Positions 31,963-43,305 of a DNA stretch of 64,000 bases are shown here, in pieces. The notes beneath the pieces are model-generated. The model worked only from the letters and a program-made list of their open reading frames with translations, had not been told where the DNA came from and searched no databases. Position 1 is the stretch's first letter. Each line of letters starts with the position of its first letter. The DNA comes from Pinus tabuliformis (lineage: Eukaryota; Streptophyta; Pinopsida; Pinales; Pinaceae), in assembly GCA_031772625.1 (NCBI GenBank), contig CM062805.1, positions 516,564,102 to 516,628,101 of the forward strand, in the 5' to 3' direction. Position numbers and translations under genes: made by a program.

Positions 31963-34281
31963 CTTGGGAAAATACCTTGTATTTTTATTAAACCTAGGGG
32001 TCTCATGTTTTTGAGAAATTGTTAATTTTATGTAAATATTTATGAGATTTTGTGAGGATTTGTAATGTTTCCAAATAATTGGACAACAAGAGAGAAATTA
32101 GTCTTGAAATATTTCAGAATTAATTATAAGCCTAATTTAGATTTAGTTTCAAGAGTTTTAGGGATGAGAATCTATCCTTTAGGGATGTTGAGAGATTTAG
32201 GGGTTTGTTGAGGAATTGAAGGGATTGAGCATTTAATTTAATGATATTTTTAAATTGTATAAACAAGAAGAAGTTTTAGAAGAGCGAAAAGGAGTGAGTG
32301 TGAGGTTCTCCTTGGGAGCCTTCAGGCAGTTGTAAAAGGCCATCAGTATCGAATATCTGGCCAAAGATAAGTTGTAAGTAGTGTCCTTTTGTTTTATGTA
32401 AATAATGTTTCAGAGGTATATATATTATTGATTTAATGAGTAGCCTTACTCAAGGCAGAACTGATGTGTGTTCATAATGAAATCCGCTGCCCTTGTATAG
32501 TGGTAAACTGCTTTGAGTTACAGTTATGCAGTGGTTCTAATTTTCTCGATGCGCCTTTGTTATATGGGTGATTATTGAATACGCATTAACCTTTGGGTTC
32601 AATGCGCAGTTGCTGTGCGGGTAAATTATGGAATTTCCTTTGATATATATGTCAACTCTGTGGCAGACAGGGTTTAGATTGTAATTCTTTTATATGGTGG
32701 ATCTCGTGTCTTTTTCAACCCGCAATTAATGGTAATTGTTAACTGTTGATACGCTGGTTATAAAAAAAATAAAATCCAGGTTTTTTGGCGTGTAGACGGT
32801 TCGTAGTAAGGACTGCGTCCATACAGTCGTTGTTGGGCAATTACAGAAGAAAAGGCTTGGATATATCCCGCGGTTAGCGTGAAGAGTTGCGCCTTTATAC
32901 AGTGTAGCGAGAGTTTATAAATGTCGGCATATCAGATCAAAGACATGAACAGCATGGTGGGATGGCGTAGGTAGATATCTCTATTGTCTGCGTATCTTAA
33001 TAATCATTGAAGCTTCGTTATTTACATGACTGTGGTATGACTGATTACCGAGGGGAAATATATATACGAGATTTTGTTTTAGAATAAAAGTCGAGCTATA
33101 ACTTCACCTATATACTGCTGTTACCGTGGATATATATCGCTGTTCAGAGCGGAGGATCCCGATAACCATAAGGCGGCTTCTACTTGTGTCGGTTCTATTA
33201 TATCTGAATTTTATCTGCGTGGATTGGAGGTAGCTGATATAGCGTAGATAACATGTTGTGCGTATACAACATGAAGGCGCATGTATATTGTGTGCGTAAG
33301 TCCACAATTCTTATGGTTCTTTAAAAAGGAAGTGTAAAGTGGACGTGCATTAACTAGGCATGCTGATGATGGCACTGTGTATTTAATTCCAAGCATAGGC
33401 TTTCATAAATCATGGAGATTACAACGCCTTGAAACCAGTTGTTATATGCACGGTAATTTACATTGTGTTATTTGCCAATTGAAATCTGGACTTAACATGC
33501 ATATATATGCCTGCGTCCACAGTAAGATTATGTTTTGTTGATTGATATTTGAACTCTGATTAAAGGCGAACAGTAAGGCGCACTTCTTGATTGAATCCAG
33601 CAAATTGTTTATGGAACTAATGAGTGTTATATCATTGTTGAATGACGTGAGTGCAAGTGAAGAGGCGATTTGAGGCCGAGTTTTGAATTTGCATGCTGAT
33701 GAATATTACATTTGAGATTATTCCATATATGATGGCGTTAATGAAAGCCTGAAACAAATGGTGAATGTTTTGAACCACATGAAAGATAAACTTCCGCATG
33801 GAAAATGGTGCAGTTGTGAGACTGCCGTGTATGGAAATCGAATGAAGTATTGTATGCAGGGTTGAACGCATTAACTGGCATTGTTTAATTGGAACGCTGT
33901 TTGACAGAAATTGAAGGCGCAAGGCATGAAGGAACAGTTAAACTTCGACTTAGTTGCAGGGAGAGTCGACGGGTGAATTTGCAAAGGCATTTGTTAAGAT
34001 ATTTTAAATATTTGCAATGGCATTATTTAAACAGAATTTTATCCGGCTTATCAAGAGCTGATTGTAATGGAGATTATATAAATGAGGTATGGAATGTGGA
34101 TTGTGAAAACAGATTTGAATATTGATTGTTTGACAATTTGATGCTTATGAAATGGTTGAGATGAAAAGTATTTTGAAAATACCAGGGATTGATATTTTTA
34201 ATTTCAGGAAAAACAATTGAGAAGCAGGTTGATATGTGTTACTATTGAAGATCCTGGCTTTGCAGGCCTAGCCCTGCGTCA
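31946..34281 (+). repeat. 3' LTR of the young element, 2336 bp
   Basis: It aligns with 27825-30163 from TGATGCAGG to CCTGCGTCA with about 0.9% differences, mostly transitions. A weak purine stretch, AGGGAG, precedes it. To the right the Gypsy protease region resumes on the minus strand. Confidence 0.9.
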
Positions 34282-34286
34282 TATGG

Positions 34287-34791
34287 AATGGGTAGCCACA
34301 TAATTGACGCGTGGTGGGGAAGGTACTGCTTGCAAACAAGAGTCGATAGGGGACGATAGTGGCAAAGGAGATACCTGGTGACTAATGAACGACAATTGAT
34401 CAAGAGTCATAATTCTTCCATCGTGCAGAAAACAAACCACATGGAAAAGTGAAGAAACAAGGGCTTCCATGACATAAATATAGTCGCGTCCAAGGAGGAG
34501 ATTAAAATCTAACACACCTTGGATGACCATCACGTCTATATAGATAGTTTTGCCTCCCAAATTAATAGGAAACTTTGGAAGGATCCCTAAGGGTTAATTG
34601 GTTCCTCCTTTGAAAGCCAACAAATTTTGGGTGACGCGCACAAGATGTGGGGAGCCCAAAGCTTGCCAAGTAGTGGAATACATGAGGCTAATAGATGCAC
34701 CTTCATCCAATAGAGTGCCAGGTACCGCCATATTACAGGTGTATACTATGATCTGGAAAGGGACATAAGATGGGAGGTGGAATGTAGTCAA
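34287..34791 (-). pseudogene. Gypsy aspartic protease region
   Basis: Minus-strand frames 34791-34594 and 34560-34279 carry LPSYVPFQIIVYTCNM, the active-site segment GTLLDEGASISL (a D-E-G-A-S form common in this Gypsy group, where others have DSGAS) and FNLLLGRDYIYVMEALVSSLF. In the intact family this protease cuts the polyprotein. The region belongs to the Gypsy with LTRs at 19873 and 37672, and its continuation is displaced to about 27.66-27.82 kb by the young element. It is broken, with a few breaks. Confidence 0.8.
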
Positions 34792-35660
34792 GTGACTCCA
34801 ATCTTAGGAAACAACAGAAGGAGGACTCTCATGAGTAGCCAGGATATGAGGGCCATCCTTTGATTCATGAGAATCTGAAGAGATGAGAAGAACATGAGCA
34901 GTATGATTAGTATGCACTTAGGAACAGAGTGAGAAACTGGTGGTGAAACCAAGTCAACGCTCTCTTCAACCAATGGTTGGTCAGGAACAAACTCCAGAGA
35001 GTCAGGTTCAAGAAGAGCAAGGTGGGTAAGAGATGAATCTAAGTCAATCTCTTTATCAACCCAGAGAGGGTCTGAAGAAAGCCTTTGATAACCAACAAGG
35101 AGTTTGGGGTGAGAAGCCGTAAGGTTTTCCAAAACGTTGGAGGTTGTATCCATAAGATGACAAAGGTGAAGAAGTTGTTCTCCTTCACATAACCTACAGG
35201 TAAATCTAATCTTCCCTTTCTTCGTACCATCGCTAGTCAAAGTTTTAGTATCGACATGATCACCAGAGGTTGATGAGGATGGTCGATCCAAATTTTGAGA
35301 CCATACCTCCAAGACTCTAGGAATGCCAGGGTAGTCACGGAGGAGATGATCACCCTTACACAACTTGCAAGGGAATTTGACCTTTCGTGGAGGAACAAAA
35401 GGTTTGCCAATAGGGGGTGCATTTGGAGTATCCTCTGCACAGTCAGCCCTTCGCTGAGCTAACTTCTTCTTCTTCATCTTATTCTTCTTCTTCTTAGCCT
35501 CCTGGTTACTAGATGGGACACTTTCACCAAGCGAAGTAGAAGAGGAAGGTGAAGAAAAAGGGGAAGAAGGCGAGGGGTCAACCTTAAAATCATCATGGTG
35601 TGATTCGAATGAAGGAGACAATAGGTCCGAAGTCGAAACACTCAGGATTACTGAGGTCAA
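34788..35660 (-). pseudogene. gag: Gypsy gag C-terminal region with two zinc-finger-like segments
   Basis: This 290-residue frame has a Ser/Pro-rich N-terminus, a lysine-rich block (KKKKNKMKKKKLAQRR), then CKLCKGDHLLRDYPGIP and, about 60 residues on, CRLCEGEQLLHLCHLMD. Both are CX2CX4HX4 segments resembling the knuckles of plant Gypsy gag proteins. Protease follows at once on the same strand. The capsid part, expected to the right, is not recognisable. Confidence 0.75.
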
Positions 35661-37650
35661 AAATAATTAGACAAGTAAACCAATGGTTAACCCAGGGAGG
35701 CACAACGTCACCATATAAGGAGCACCAGCGTTTCCGAAGGAAGGAAAAGGACTAGGGTTCCCTTCTGAGGGGAACCATTGACTGGTAGACTCTAGAAATA
35801 TTTCCATTGGGATCAACTCGGAAAAATTACGAAGGAAATCAACTGTTACCAGGAATTTTTCGTGGGAAGTTAATTTTAGAACATTGAAACAAAACTTTGC
35901 CTTTTCATGTTTTAAGAGTCAAGAAAAGGACGAAAGGTGACTCTATCACTTTCGATTGGAAATGAGCTCGAAAGGAGAAGTTCTTGGATGATCCTTTTAG
36001 TTTTAAAGAGTAAAAAAGGAATGAAAGTGACTACTTTGGAATTCTAGGCAAGAGGTTTACCAGACAAATCGTAAAACTACATATACACCTTGGTAATAAA
36101 TTGAAAGAGAAATTACCAAGGACTTCCCGTATGGCAGTCAATCTTCCCGAATGTTGTGTTCGATGCGTTACGACTCGTAAAGCGGTAAACTCAACTTCCT
36201 ATGGATAATAGAATGATAACCTAGTGGGGTCTCCCATTGTATACGCAACAGTATGGGGAGCACAAATCCGTACAAGCATCTATTGCATCACAAAATGAGG
36301 AATCACCCAACCTTAGTGAGAACAATAGGAACTAGATTTAATGATGCTGGAACATGTCTCTAGCCTAGACCTCTATATATGTGAGCATTAGGTTCCAATG
36401 CGTTTTTAAGTTCATTCAATAGATTTTAATAGTTAATCTTGAATTAAGTCTCGATTTCAAGGCCCTAACGAATTATATTTAACACTCCCAGAATGCAACT
36501 AGATGAGAAAAAAGACCATTTTCGTTGGATGAATAACCAACTAAGGAAGAGTGAGAGGTTCAATGCATAATAGTTGAATGGAAAACAAGTAAACCAATCA
36601 AAGAAAAAGGAACATTTCTACCATCTACTCAAGCGTGCAAACAATCCAATAAAGAATGAGAAACACACATTTTTTCTTTTCAATATCTTAATCACAAGAA
36701 TCTAATAATGTGAAAAATATATTTTTCAAACCTTAATACAAGATGAATGCACTTTTTAATTTTCTTGAATCAATCATAAGCAACTATATGCATAAATGAA
36801 TCAAAGACTCAAAACTAAAGAAACAATTCTTTCTCACAAAACTGGAAAACTATCTCATTGACTGGGAAGCAAAGAGATCATGTCAAGCGAAAGAAGAAGA
36901 CCGAACGAACTAAACAAGGAAGTTCGATGACAAAACACATACAGCAATCAAGAGGATGACAAACAGAAAAATAGAAGAAGCCTCAAACTACGAGAGAGAT
37001 TCTACCAAGCAGAGTCTAAAGATCTCAATGAAGGAGTGACCCAAGCAAACCAAGCAATGGAGAAACCCTAGGGCACTTAAGTCACATGGTTCAAGAGAGA
37101 GGATTTGAAAAGACTTGAAAACCAAAATCAAAAATATAAACAACCAACACTTTTTACACAACAAAGAGAATAAAAACAAGCTTTAAGGACCAAACGCACT
37201 GGCCAATCAAGCAAACAAACCTCAAAATTTGAAACTCACATGAATCGTCGCAAGAAAAACACTAGCAACATGCGTCGACAACAAATCATCGCACTTCCCT
37301 AACTAAGAACTCTGCGATGTTATCGTGAAAGTACATCAGTTAGTTGCGTCGAGCCGATTTCAAGCCTCGGCGCAACTGTTAGACAATTTATCTGTGTCGT
37401 ACAATAAAAGTTGCAACCCAATAGTCAACGCAGACGTGACTTCTTCTCGATTGTTAGGAAATAAATAGCAATGATCCATAATTAAAATAAAAAAATGAAA
37501 GTTTGACTAAAGCAGGGCCAGATCTATCAATCAGAAGGTTGGGAAGGCTATAGAAGTAATTTAGCAACTTCCAGAATGAAGTATGTTACCAAAACAGTAA
37601 GGAATACAATAACCAACAAATCCAATCAACACAAAAGACAAAAGACAAGA
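35661..37650. other. No gene recognised: 5' leader side of the Gypsy
   Basis: This lies between gag and the primer site of the outer Gypsy. Frames are short. No capsid motif was found on the minus strand, so the gag N-terminal half is lost or too decayed to read. Confidence 0.5.
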
Positions 37651-37669
37651 TCCCCAGCGGAGTCGCCAA
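37651..37669 (-). other. Gypsy primer-binding site
   Basis: The minus strand reads TTGGCGACTCCGCTGGGGA, a primer site seen in many plant Gypsy elements, two bases inside the 5' LTR. It sets the orientation of the 19873-38802 element. Confidence 0.9.
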
Positions 37670-37671
37670 CT

Positions 37672-38802
37672 TGTAACACAAGTAAGTTCCCTCTACGGAC
37701 AGAGGCAACCCCTCTAGCCCTATAGTGGTTCTAGTCACTGCACAGACAATATCAAAGCAAGCTTCCTTAGAAAGTTGATGTTATGAAGACCTACATTCAA
37801 TCCAACATTTGATGAAGTCCTCGTCGTGTTGCTCCAACTCTTCGTTCTTCTAGTCATTCATACCTGAAAAAAATAAGTAGAGAAACACCATAAACGCAAA
37901 TATAAAACAACCAAACAATCTTCTTGAAGAGTCAAGGAACATCAATATATCGACATATAATTTAACGCACGATATAGGAAACAAATTGTTGATTTGTATT
38001 AATATAAATAAAAGTAAACTTACAACTGGGCCTTGATGTTGTAATCCTCCTTGAAGGGTCTTGTCGATATGTCTCCGTAAGAATTTACTTGTGAACCATC
38101 TCCCGAGGGAACATATGACTCTCTCTTCTGTCCAAAAGGGTTGATACTAGAAAGTTCTCAAACCAACTCTACTCAAGCATCTCTCAAATCACAACACAAA
38201 TGAGGCTACTTCCACACTCCAATAACACTCTCTACCTCTACTCCTCCCTTAGAAACTTGAAACTATAAAATTACATCTAGCTATCATTCCATTACATCCA
38301 AGCTAGCTGATGTTATTCGTGGAGGAGATATTTATAGGAGGGAGAGGTCCCATAAGATAACGAAGGAGGAGCTTATCTCTTAGGGAGGTTGCACAAAAGG
38401 TGGAACAACTATCCCAGAGGAGAAATGCGAGCTCAACTGACTCAACAACCAACCCTAGGACCGCCCATGAAGAAATTCATCTAGAAGTTTCGACAAGTTG
38501 TTGAAAAACTTGCCAAATCTGGCTTGTCACGAGTGCAACACAGGGACAAAGTGAAGACTTCATTAGGGCTAGTGTTAACTTGTCAATCTTCGCAAGGAGG
38601 ATAACTTATCACTCGCACCGCCCCAAAAAGTTAGGTAAAAAGGGTCTTCTTCAGTGATAATGAAATGAGACACGCTTCCTGAGATTGCAAGGAAGGAAAT
38701 GATACATAGCTGGCAACATGACACAGCACAGATGTCAGTAATATGGACTGGCAGTATCTGAGATTAGGGAATGAAAAGTCGGTGACAAAATACTATGTAA
38801 TA
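37672..38802 (-). repeat. 5' LTR of the 19.9-38.8 kb Gypsy, 1131 bp
   Basis: It starts TGTAACACAAGT and ends CTATGTAATA, aligning with 19873-21004 throughout at about 92% identity by eye. The TATA box is conserved at 38329-38336. Confidence 0.9.
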
Positions 38803-39382
38803 GATAGACACAAGCAAGAATGAAAATAAGAATGAATGATACAGATAATCTTGAAAATGTGACAATAAAGGAGTTTTAATTAAACACAGATGAAAATATA
38901 TTGTATCACGTCGAGCCACTCTTCAATCATAAATGCCATTAACTCATACCAAATGCCCACTAATGGTTCCTTATCACTACCTTTATTGCTCATTAATGTT
39001 CCACATCATAAAACAGGAAGGAAAACTTTTAAGGTGGCAAGCTTTAATTTGTGAAAATGTCGATTTTGCGATTGTGATGCAATATCGCAAATCGCATTTG
39101 ATTGTGCGCTTTCTTGCTTCTTTGGTTCCTGCAGGAAGCAATATGTGGGACATTATTTTTTTTTTTTAAAAGCGTAACTTTTTTTATGGGATTTTCCTTA
39201 TAAATCTTTTTCATTTCCGCACCGACTTTAAGCATTATTTTATAACATGGTTTTCAATCGGGTCCAGGATTTTATCGCATTTCGCAACATCATGTGGTTT
39301 GTAAGGTTTTGGACCTTTCTTAAGTGTTTCAGATGCGATGCGATAAGGTTGAATGCCTCATTGCAATATCCCATTTCGCATG
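38803..39382 (+). other. Left part of a probable LTR, interrupted by a solo LTR
   Basis: No coding. A TATAAAT box lies at 39199-39205, and a cluster of GCGAT / ATCGC motifs runs from 39058 to 39382. The same sequence character continues at 41556, on the other side of the solo LTR, and ends at 41947 before a Gypsy primer site. This suggests one plus-strand LTR split by an insertion. The left edge of that LTR was not found. Confidence 0.45.
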
Positions 39383-41555
39383 TGATGAGCCCCAAAAATG
39401 GACAAATATTTGGGCTCATCCAACCTCCTAATTTGACTTAATCCACCATTCTCATTTGTTTATTGCATGTTTTGATTATATTTATGTTAATAGAGTGAAT
39501 TTGGTTAGTCATTATGCCAACAAGTCTAATGGGTGCTTTGTGTAGCCTTTTTGGTCAACTTAGAGACAAATTTGAAGGTCTTAATGAGCACTTGGCAGCC
39601 AAATTCGTGGGAGAACAAGCTAGAGGATTTGTAGGAAGGTGTCCCCCTCATTTATGGGCCCTTACCTCGAATTCTCCACCATCAGCTCGGAGTTCAAGGG
39701 CCACCGAATCAATCAGCTCAAGGGCAGCCAAGCAAGTCAAGTTGGACTGCTGTTAACTACAAGTCTTGGGCAGCCAAGCCCCTAACTTTTAGGAGGACTG
39801 TTGGGTCCTCAAATTGTATAAATAAGAAGGCTTGGGGCCTCATTTTGGTTAGCTAGTTGGTAGTCATTTTTGTAGCTAGTTAGTCATTTTGTTTTAGCCA
39901 TTAGTTAGCTAGCTTGTAGTTCAATTTTTAGGCCATGGATTAGCTTTGCTTTCAGCTCATTCTCAAGCTCTCCTTATGGACAGTTTTGATGTACTTTTCA
40001 TTTCTTGATTAATAAAGATGGATCCAGCTTTGCACCAGCTCTAAATCTCTCTTGGGAGGCTGTAGTTCTTGGGGTTGGGCCCATCTCAAGCGCCCAGTAC
40101 CTCCCTTGTTTATATTTATGTGTCTTTGCTGCATTCTCATAATAAAATCTGCTATTTGGATTTAAATGTTGTGTTGTTGTTTAGGTTGCTTTTGATGATT
40201 AGAAAAGGTTTTTAATGTTCAGATTTGCTTGATAGGTTAATCACAGGGAATATATTCAGAAAAAGGCTACCAAGTACTTTGGATCTCACCTCCCCTTCAG
40301 TGGAATCATGAGCTGGGACCAATGTAACCTTGCTGCCCACAAAAACACATTCTTTGCTTCACCATGCAATTAAGAGTGTTGGATTTTTAGTGGTCGAACT
40401 TGATATCAGTTTTGATGGCATGCTTCAGTTTATGATTGCTTAGTTGTAGAGTCATTTCACGTATTTCATCTCGAATAAACTTCTATCCATTTCCTTTTGC
40501 TGTTAGGTCAGATTAGATTAAAGTAACTAGGTCATAGGTTTTATATGTGTGTGTTCGTTCAGTTTGGAAAACCACTTGCAGAGTACCTATTACCCTTCCC
40601 TACCTGCTCATACCCCATCCAACCGACCTGTTTCATCCTTCACTCAGAACCCGTACCTTGCATTTCCCTCATTCGCTTACTTTGCCATGATTCTCACCTT
40701 TTTGTGCAACATTACTCCAGTCTTCTTGGAACAAGTCCAGCCATCCACACCTTCTCCTCAACTCCATCCTCCAAGTCCTAGACCTCTTCATACCCCTATT
40801 TCACCCCCATACTCATTCCATCATCTTTTTCCCTCCATCCATGCTCCAAAATCCTCTTTTCAGAACATCCTGTAGAATTGCACAGCCTTCCTGTAGAAAC
40901 CCCTGCGTTTCCTGTAGGATCCCCTGCAGACATCCTGTAGGAGGCCACTCACTCGGTTGCTGAGCCTCTGAGCGTGAGGAACCTCTGTGGACTGATGCTA
41001 AGGATCTCTGGGGACCTCTCCTAGCCTCCCCAACCTTTCCCAAGCTTTCCTTCCTTCCGCATCACATCTGCACAACCAAACCCTAATAAGCACAAAATCA
41101 CAATCACTCCATCCACTTAAAGAAAAAATACAAAAACATGTCTTTTAAGATGCAAGTAGATTAGATTCATGCATTTTCACTTATTAGAAGTAATGGCATC
41201 ATTGGTAGAGGTTTCCTTCACATTCTTTGCATCATAGAGGTTAGACTAGTTAAATTAGGGTTTCCTAGGGTTTCTATGTTTTGATTTGCTTTCAGTTCAT
41301 TTTTGCCAAGTAAATTAGTCTTCTTTGAGCTAGCTTTCGTCCATCACTCATAAAGCTTCTTCTGTGAGCCTATAGAAGTTGGCTTGAGCCCTAGCGGACT
41401 TGTGCCAGCTGACCAAGTGACAGCTGCGACAAGAGCTAGTACTTGTGCATACAGCACCGTCGCTTCCAAGTTTGTACGAACTACCGGGTTGATAAAATGA
41501 GAGACAAGAAGCCCCAGGAGTTGTAGCATTATTGCTACAATACTGGAGCTCACCA
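39383..41555 (+). repeat. Solo Gypsy LTR with perfect target duplication
   Basis: It runs from TGATGAGCCCC to GGAGCTCACCA and is flanked on both sides by GCATG (39378-39382 and 41556-41560). No primer site or purine tract adjoins it, so the element's interior was lost, as by LTR-LTR recombination. It matches the minus-strand LTR at 22917-25022. It carries TATAAATA at 39818-39825 and AATAAA at 40011-40016. Confidence 0.9.
39818..39825 (+). promoter_or_regulatory. TATA box of the solo LTR
   Basis: TATAAATAAGAAGGC is shared with the related LTR (24597 leftward on the minus strand). AATAAA follows at 40011, a plausible poly(A) signal about 190 bases downstream. Activity is unknown. Confidence 0.5.
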
Positions 41556-41966
41556 GCATGTTTCAACATGCTTCATGAGAGTGCACCCTTTGTGAATGAC
41601 GATATGTGATATGGGCTTTTGTTTCAATAGGAAACGACTTAGGACCTAGTTTTTAATGGAAAGGCCTAATGATATCTAGGTTAAGCACAGTGATTCCTTT
41701 AGATCGCATCTCGTGAGTTTTTATTTTTAATAAGGCTTTTAACACACTCGGTCTAGCGATATGCAAAAGGGCGAGTATTGCTAGTTTTCAAAGGGTTTTG
41801 ACTTGATATCTTGTTTTATTCCAAAATTTTAAAAGAAATTGTCTAAATGCTAAATCTGTTTTTTGGAAGGATTTTTAAGGGTCCCCATTTATTGATAGAA
41901 TATTAGCTATTATATTAATAGATGGGGGGTTGTTGAATATCACAACATTGGCGATTCACTGGAAGA
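41556..41966 (+). repeat. Right part of an LTR followed by a Gypsy primer site
   Basis: The sequence ends GAATATCACAACA at 41947, and TTGGCGATTCACTGGAAG (41948-41965) follows directly. This resembles the Gypsy primer site TTGGCGACTCCGCTGGGGA with about four differences. It implies a plus-strand element whose 5' LTR includes this stretch and 38.8-39.4 kb. Its body to the right is not recognisable before the Copia at 42267. Confidence 0.5.
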
Positions 41967-42266
41967 ACCAATTAGCTCTGACAGTTTTTTGAAATTTATA
42001 AAAACTTCCAAAATAAAGTTAGTTCAGAAAATAAAATACATGAAATATAAGATAAGTAACATTTCTCTGAATAATAAGAACAAAATCTACCTAATTATCA
42101 TCCATTTGATTATTCTCTTCAATATGAAAATTTCTTTGTCTACATCAGCCATTACTGGGGTTTTAAAGATAAAAACAAGGGACTCTCACAAATCAGCTTT
42201 TAGATGTACTCAGTTATCATAGGTAGAGCCTCTGCTGCCAGAAGGTGTCCATAGCCTCGACAAGGT
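41967..42266. other. No gene seen
   Basis: AT-rich, with only a chance 77-codon frame. Probably leader of the plus-strand Gypsy suggested by the primer site at 41948. Confidence 0.4.
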
Positions 42267-42767
42267 TATAGTTTTTAACCCCATACAGAAATTACCTGCA
42301 TACGAATTCCAAAACATAGAAAATAAACATTGCGAGAGCATAACACATAAAACACATATACACAGAGATTTTCCCCTGCATCCCAAAACCGGGACTACCA
42401 GCTTGATTTTTCATTATGTTCCTTTCAATGTTACAATACATATTTATACATGCCAAAGCATCTAATACCATGGACCGAAAACCATCGCGTCCAAAACCAT
42501 GGACTGAAAACCATCGCGTCTAAAACCATGTGCAAAAACCATGCACAAAACCATAGGTAGGTCCGCCCAACCTAACATAGGATCCAGAAAACAAAATTTT
42601 CTAGGGTGCTGCACCAGACCCCATAGAGGGGGGTTACCTATACCCCTCAAACCCCCTATGAGACCCCCACTATGCAATCGACGCAACGAAGTGGGGCCTC
42701 CGCCCCCCCTCTAACCCCTAGTTAACCACATGGGCTAGTCGTGGAAAGAATATAACACAACCCAACA
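42267..42767 (-). repeat. 3' LTR of the Copia, 501 bp
   Basis: It aligns with 46849-47315 and ends CACAACCCAACA. It is 34 bp longer mainly because a unit of about 33 bp (ACCATGGAC..GAAAACCATCGCGTC) is present twice near 42468-42525. Minus-strand TATAAATA lies at 42448-42441. Confidence 0.9.
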
Positions 42768-42778
42768 CTCTCCCACTC
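42768..42778 (-). other. Polypurine tract
   Basis: Minus-strand GAGTGGGAGAG adjoins the 3' LTR, typical of Copia elements. Confidence 0.8.
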
Positions 42779-42921
42779 GTTGTTTTCTTTCCACAGGGGG
42801 ACACAAGAGAGCTTAGTCATTTATCTAGCCCTGCAATGCCCATTGTTTCCCTACACCAAGAGAACTTCTCAGAGCTCACATATTTTGTCAATGCATCTGC
42901 AGTATTCTTCAAAGTGTCCAC

Positions 42922-43305
42922 CTATACCAGCAACACCTTTTTGTCTTCTATCATATCCCTCACAAAGTGATATTGAACATCAATGTCCTTTGTCTTTGAA
43001 TGACATGCAAGGTTCTTTCCCAAGAAAATTCCACTTTGGTTTTCATAGTCTATCCTTATAGCTCCTTGTACTAACCCCATACTTAAACACAATCTCTGCA
43101 ACCAAACTACTTCCTTGCTTGCATGAGTGGCTGCCATGTAGTTAGCCTCTGTAGCTGATAGTACCACTACAGATTGTTTCTTACTCATCCAACTGACTAC
43201 ACCTCCAAATAGGTTAAACACATACCCACTTGTAGATCTTCTCTGATCCAGATCTCCAGCCCCGTCTGCATCAACAAAGCCACGAATATCCAACACTCTG
43301 TCCAA
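42922..43305 (-). pseudogene. pol: Copia RNase H
   Basis: This 127-residue frame has [21 protein letters not shown] with the first catalytic Asp, then [22 protein letters not shown] with the catalytic Glu, and VVWLQRL. These are the hallmarks of Copia RNase H, which removes RNA from the RNA/DNA hybrid during reverse transcription. It lies downstream of RT on the same strand, in the family's usual place. The preceding part of pol is broken. Confidence 0.9.

Larger units (their letters stand above)
27825..34281 (+). mobile_element. Young non-autonomous LTR retrotransposon with an orphan protein
   Basis: Two directly repeated 2.34-kb LTRs, about 99% identical by eye (roughly 20 substitutions and two small length changes), flank only 1.78 kb of internal sequence. 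Tips are TGATGCAGG and CCTGCGTCA. A perfect initiator-Met primer site follows the left LTR. The interior holds a 372-residue frame and no protease, RT, RNase H or integrase, so it must have relied on another element's enzymes. Flanking 5-mers are GATGG and TATGG, sharing four bases. It lies inside the minus-strand Gypsy at 19873-38802. It looks whole and is the youngest insertion in the window. Confidence 0.9.
19873..38802 (-). mobile_element. Ty3/Gypsy element with later insertions inside it
   Basis: Two LTRs of about 1.13 kb in the same orientation bound it, with a primer site inside the right one and a purine tract inside the left one. On the minus strand, gag C-terminal (35660-34788), protease (34791-34287) and RNase H (27045-26659) are seen; RT and integrase are not. 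By eye the LTRs differ at about 8% of positions. Flanking 5-mers are AATAG and GATAG, a target duplication with one mismatch. It is broken by many small breaks and hosts other elements, including the young one at 27825-34281 on the opposite strand. Confidence 0.85.

Noticed and set aside
39514-39756. 80-codon plus-strand frame
   Set aside because: Inside the solo LTR; it corresponds to noncoding LTR sequence in the related copy at 22.9-25.0 kb.
40545-40875. Pro/Ser-rich frames of 78 and 108 codons
   Set aside because: Also within the solo LTR; the matching stretch in the other LTR (23.5-23.9 kb) shows the same composition on the opposite strand, reflecting LTR sequence.
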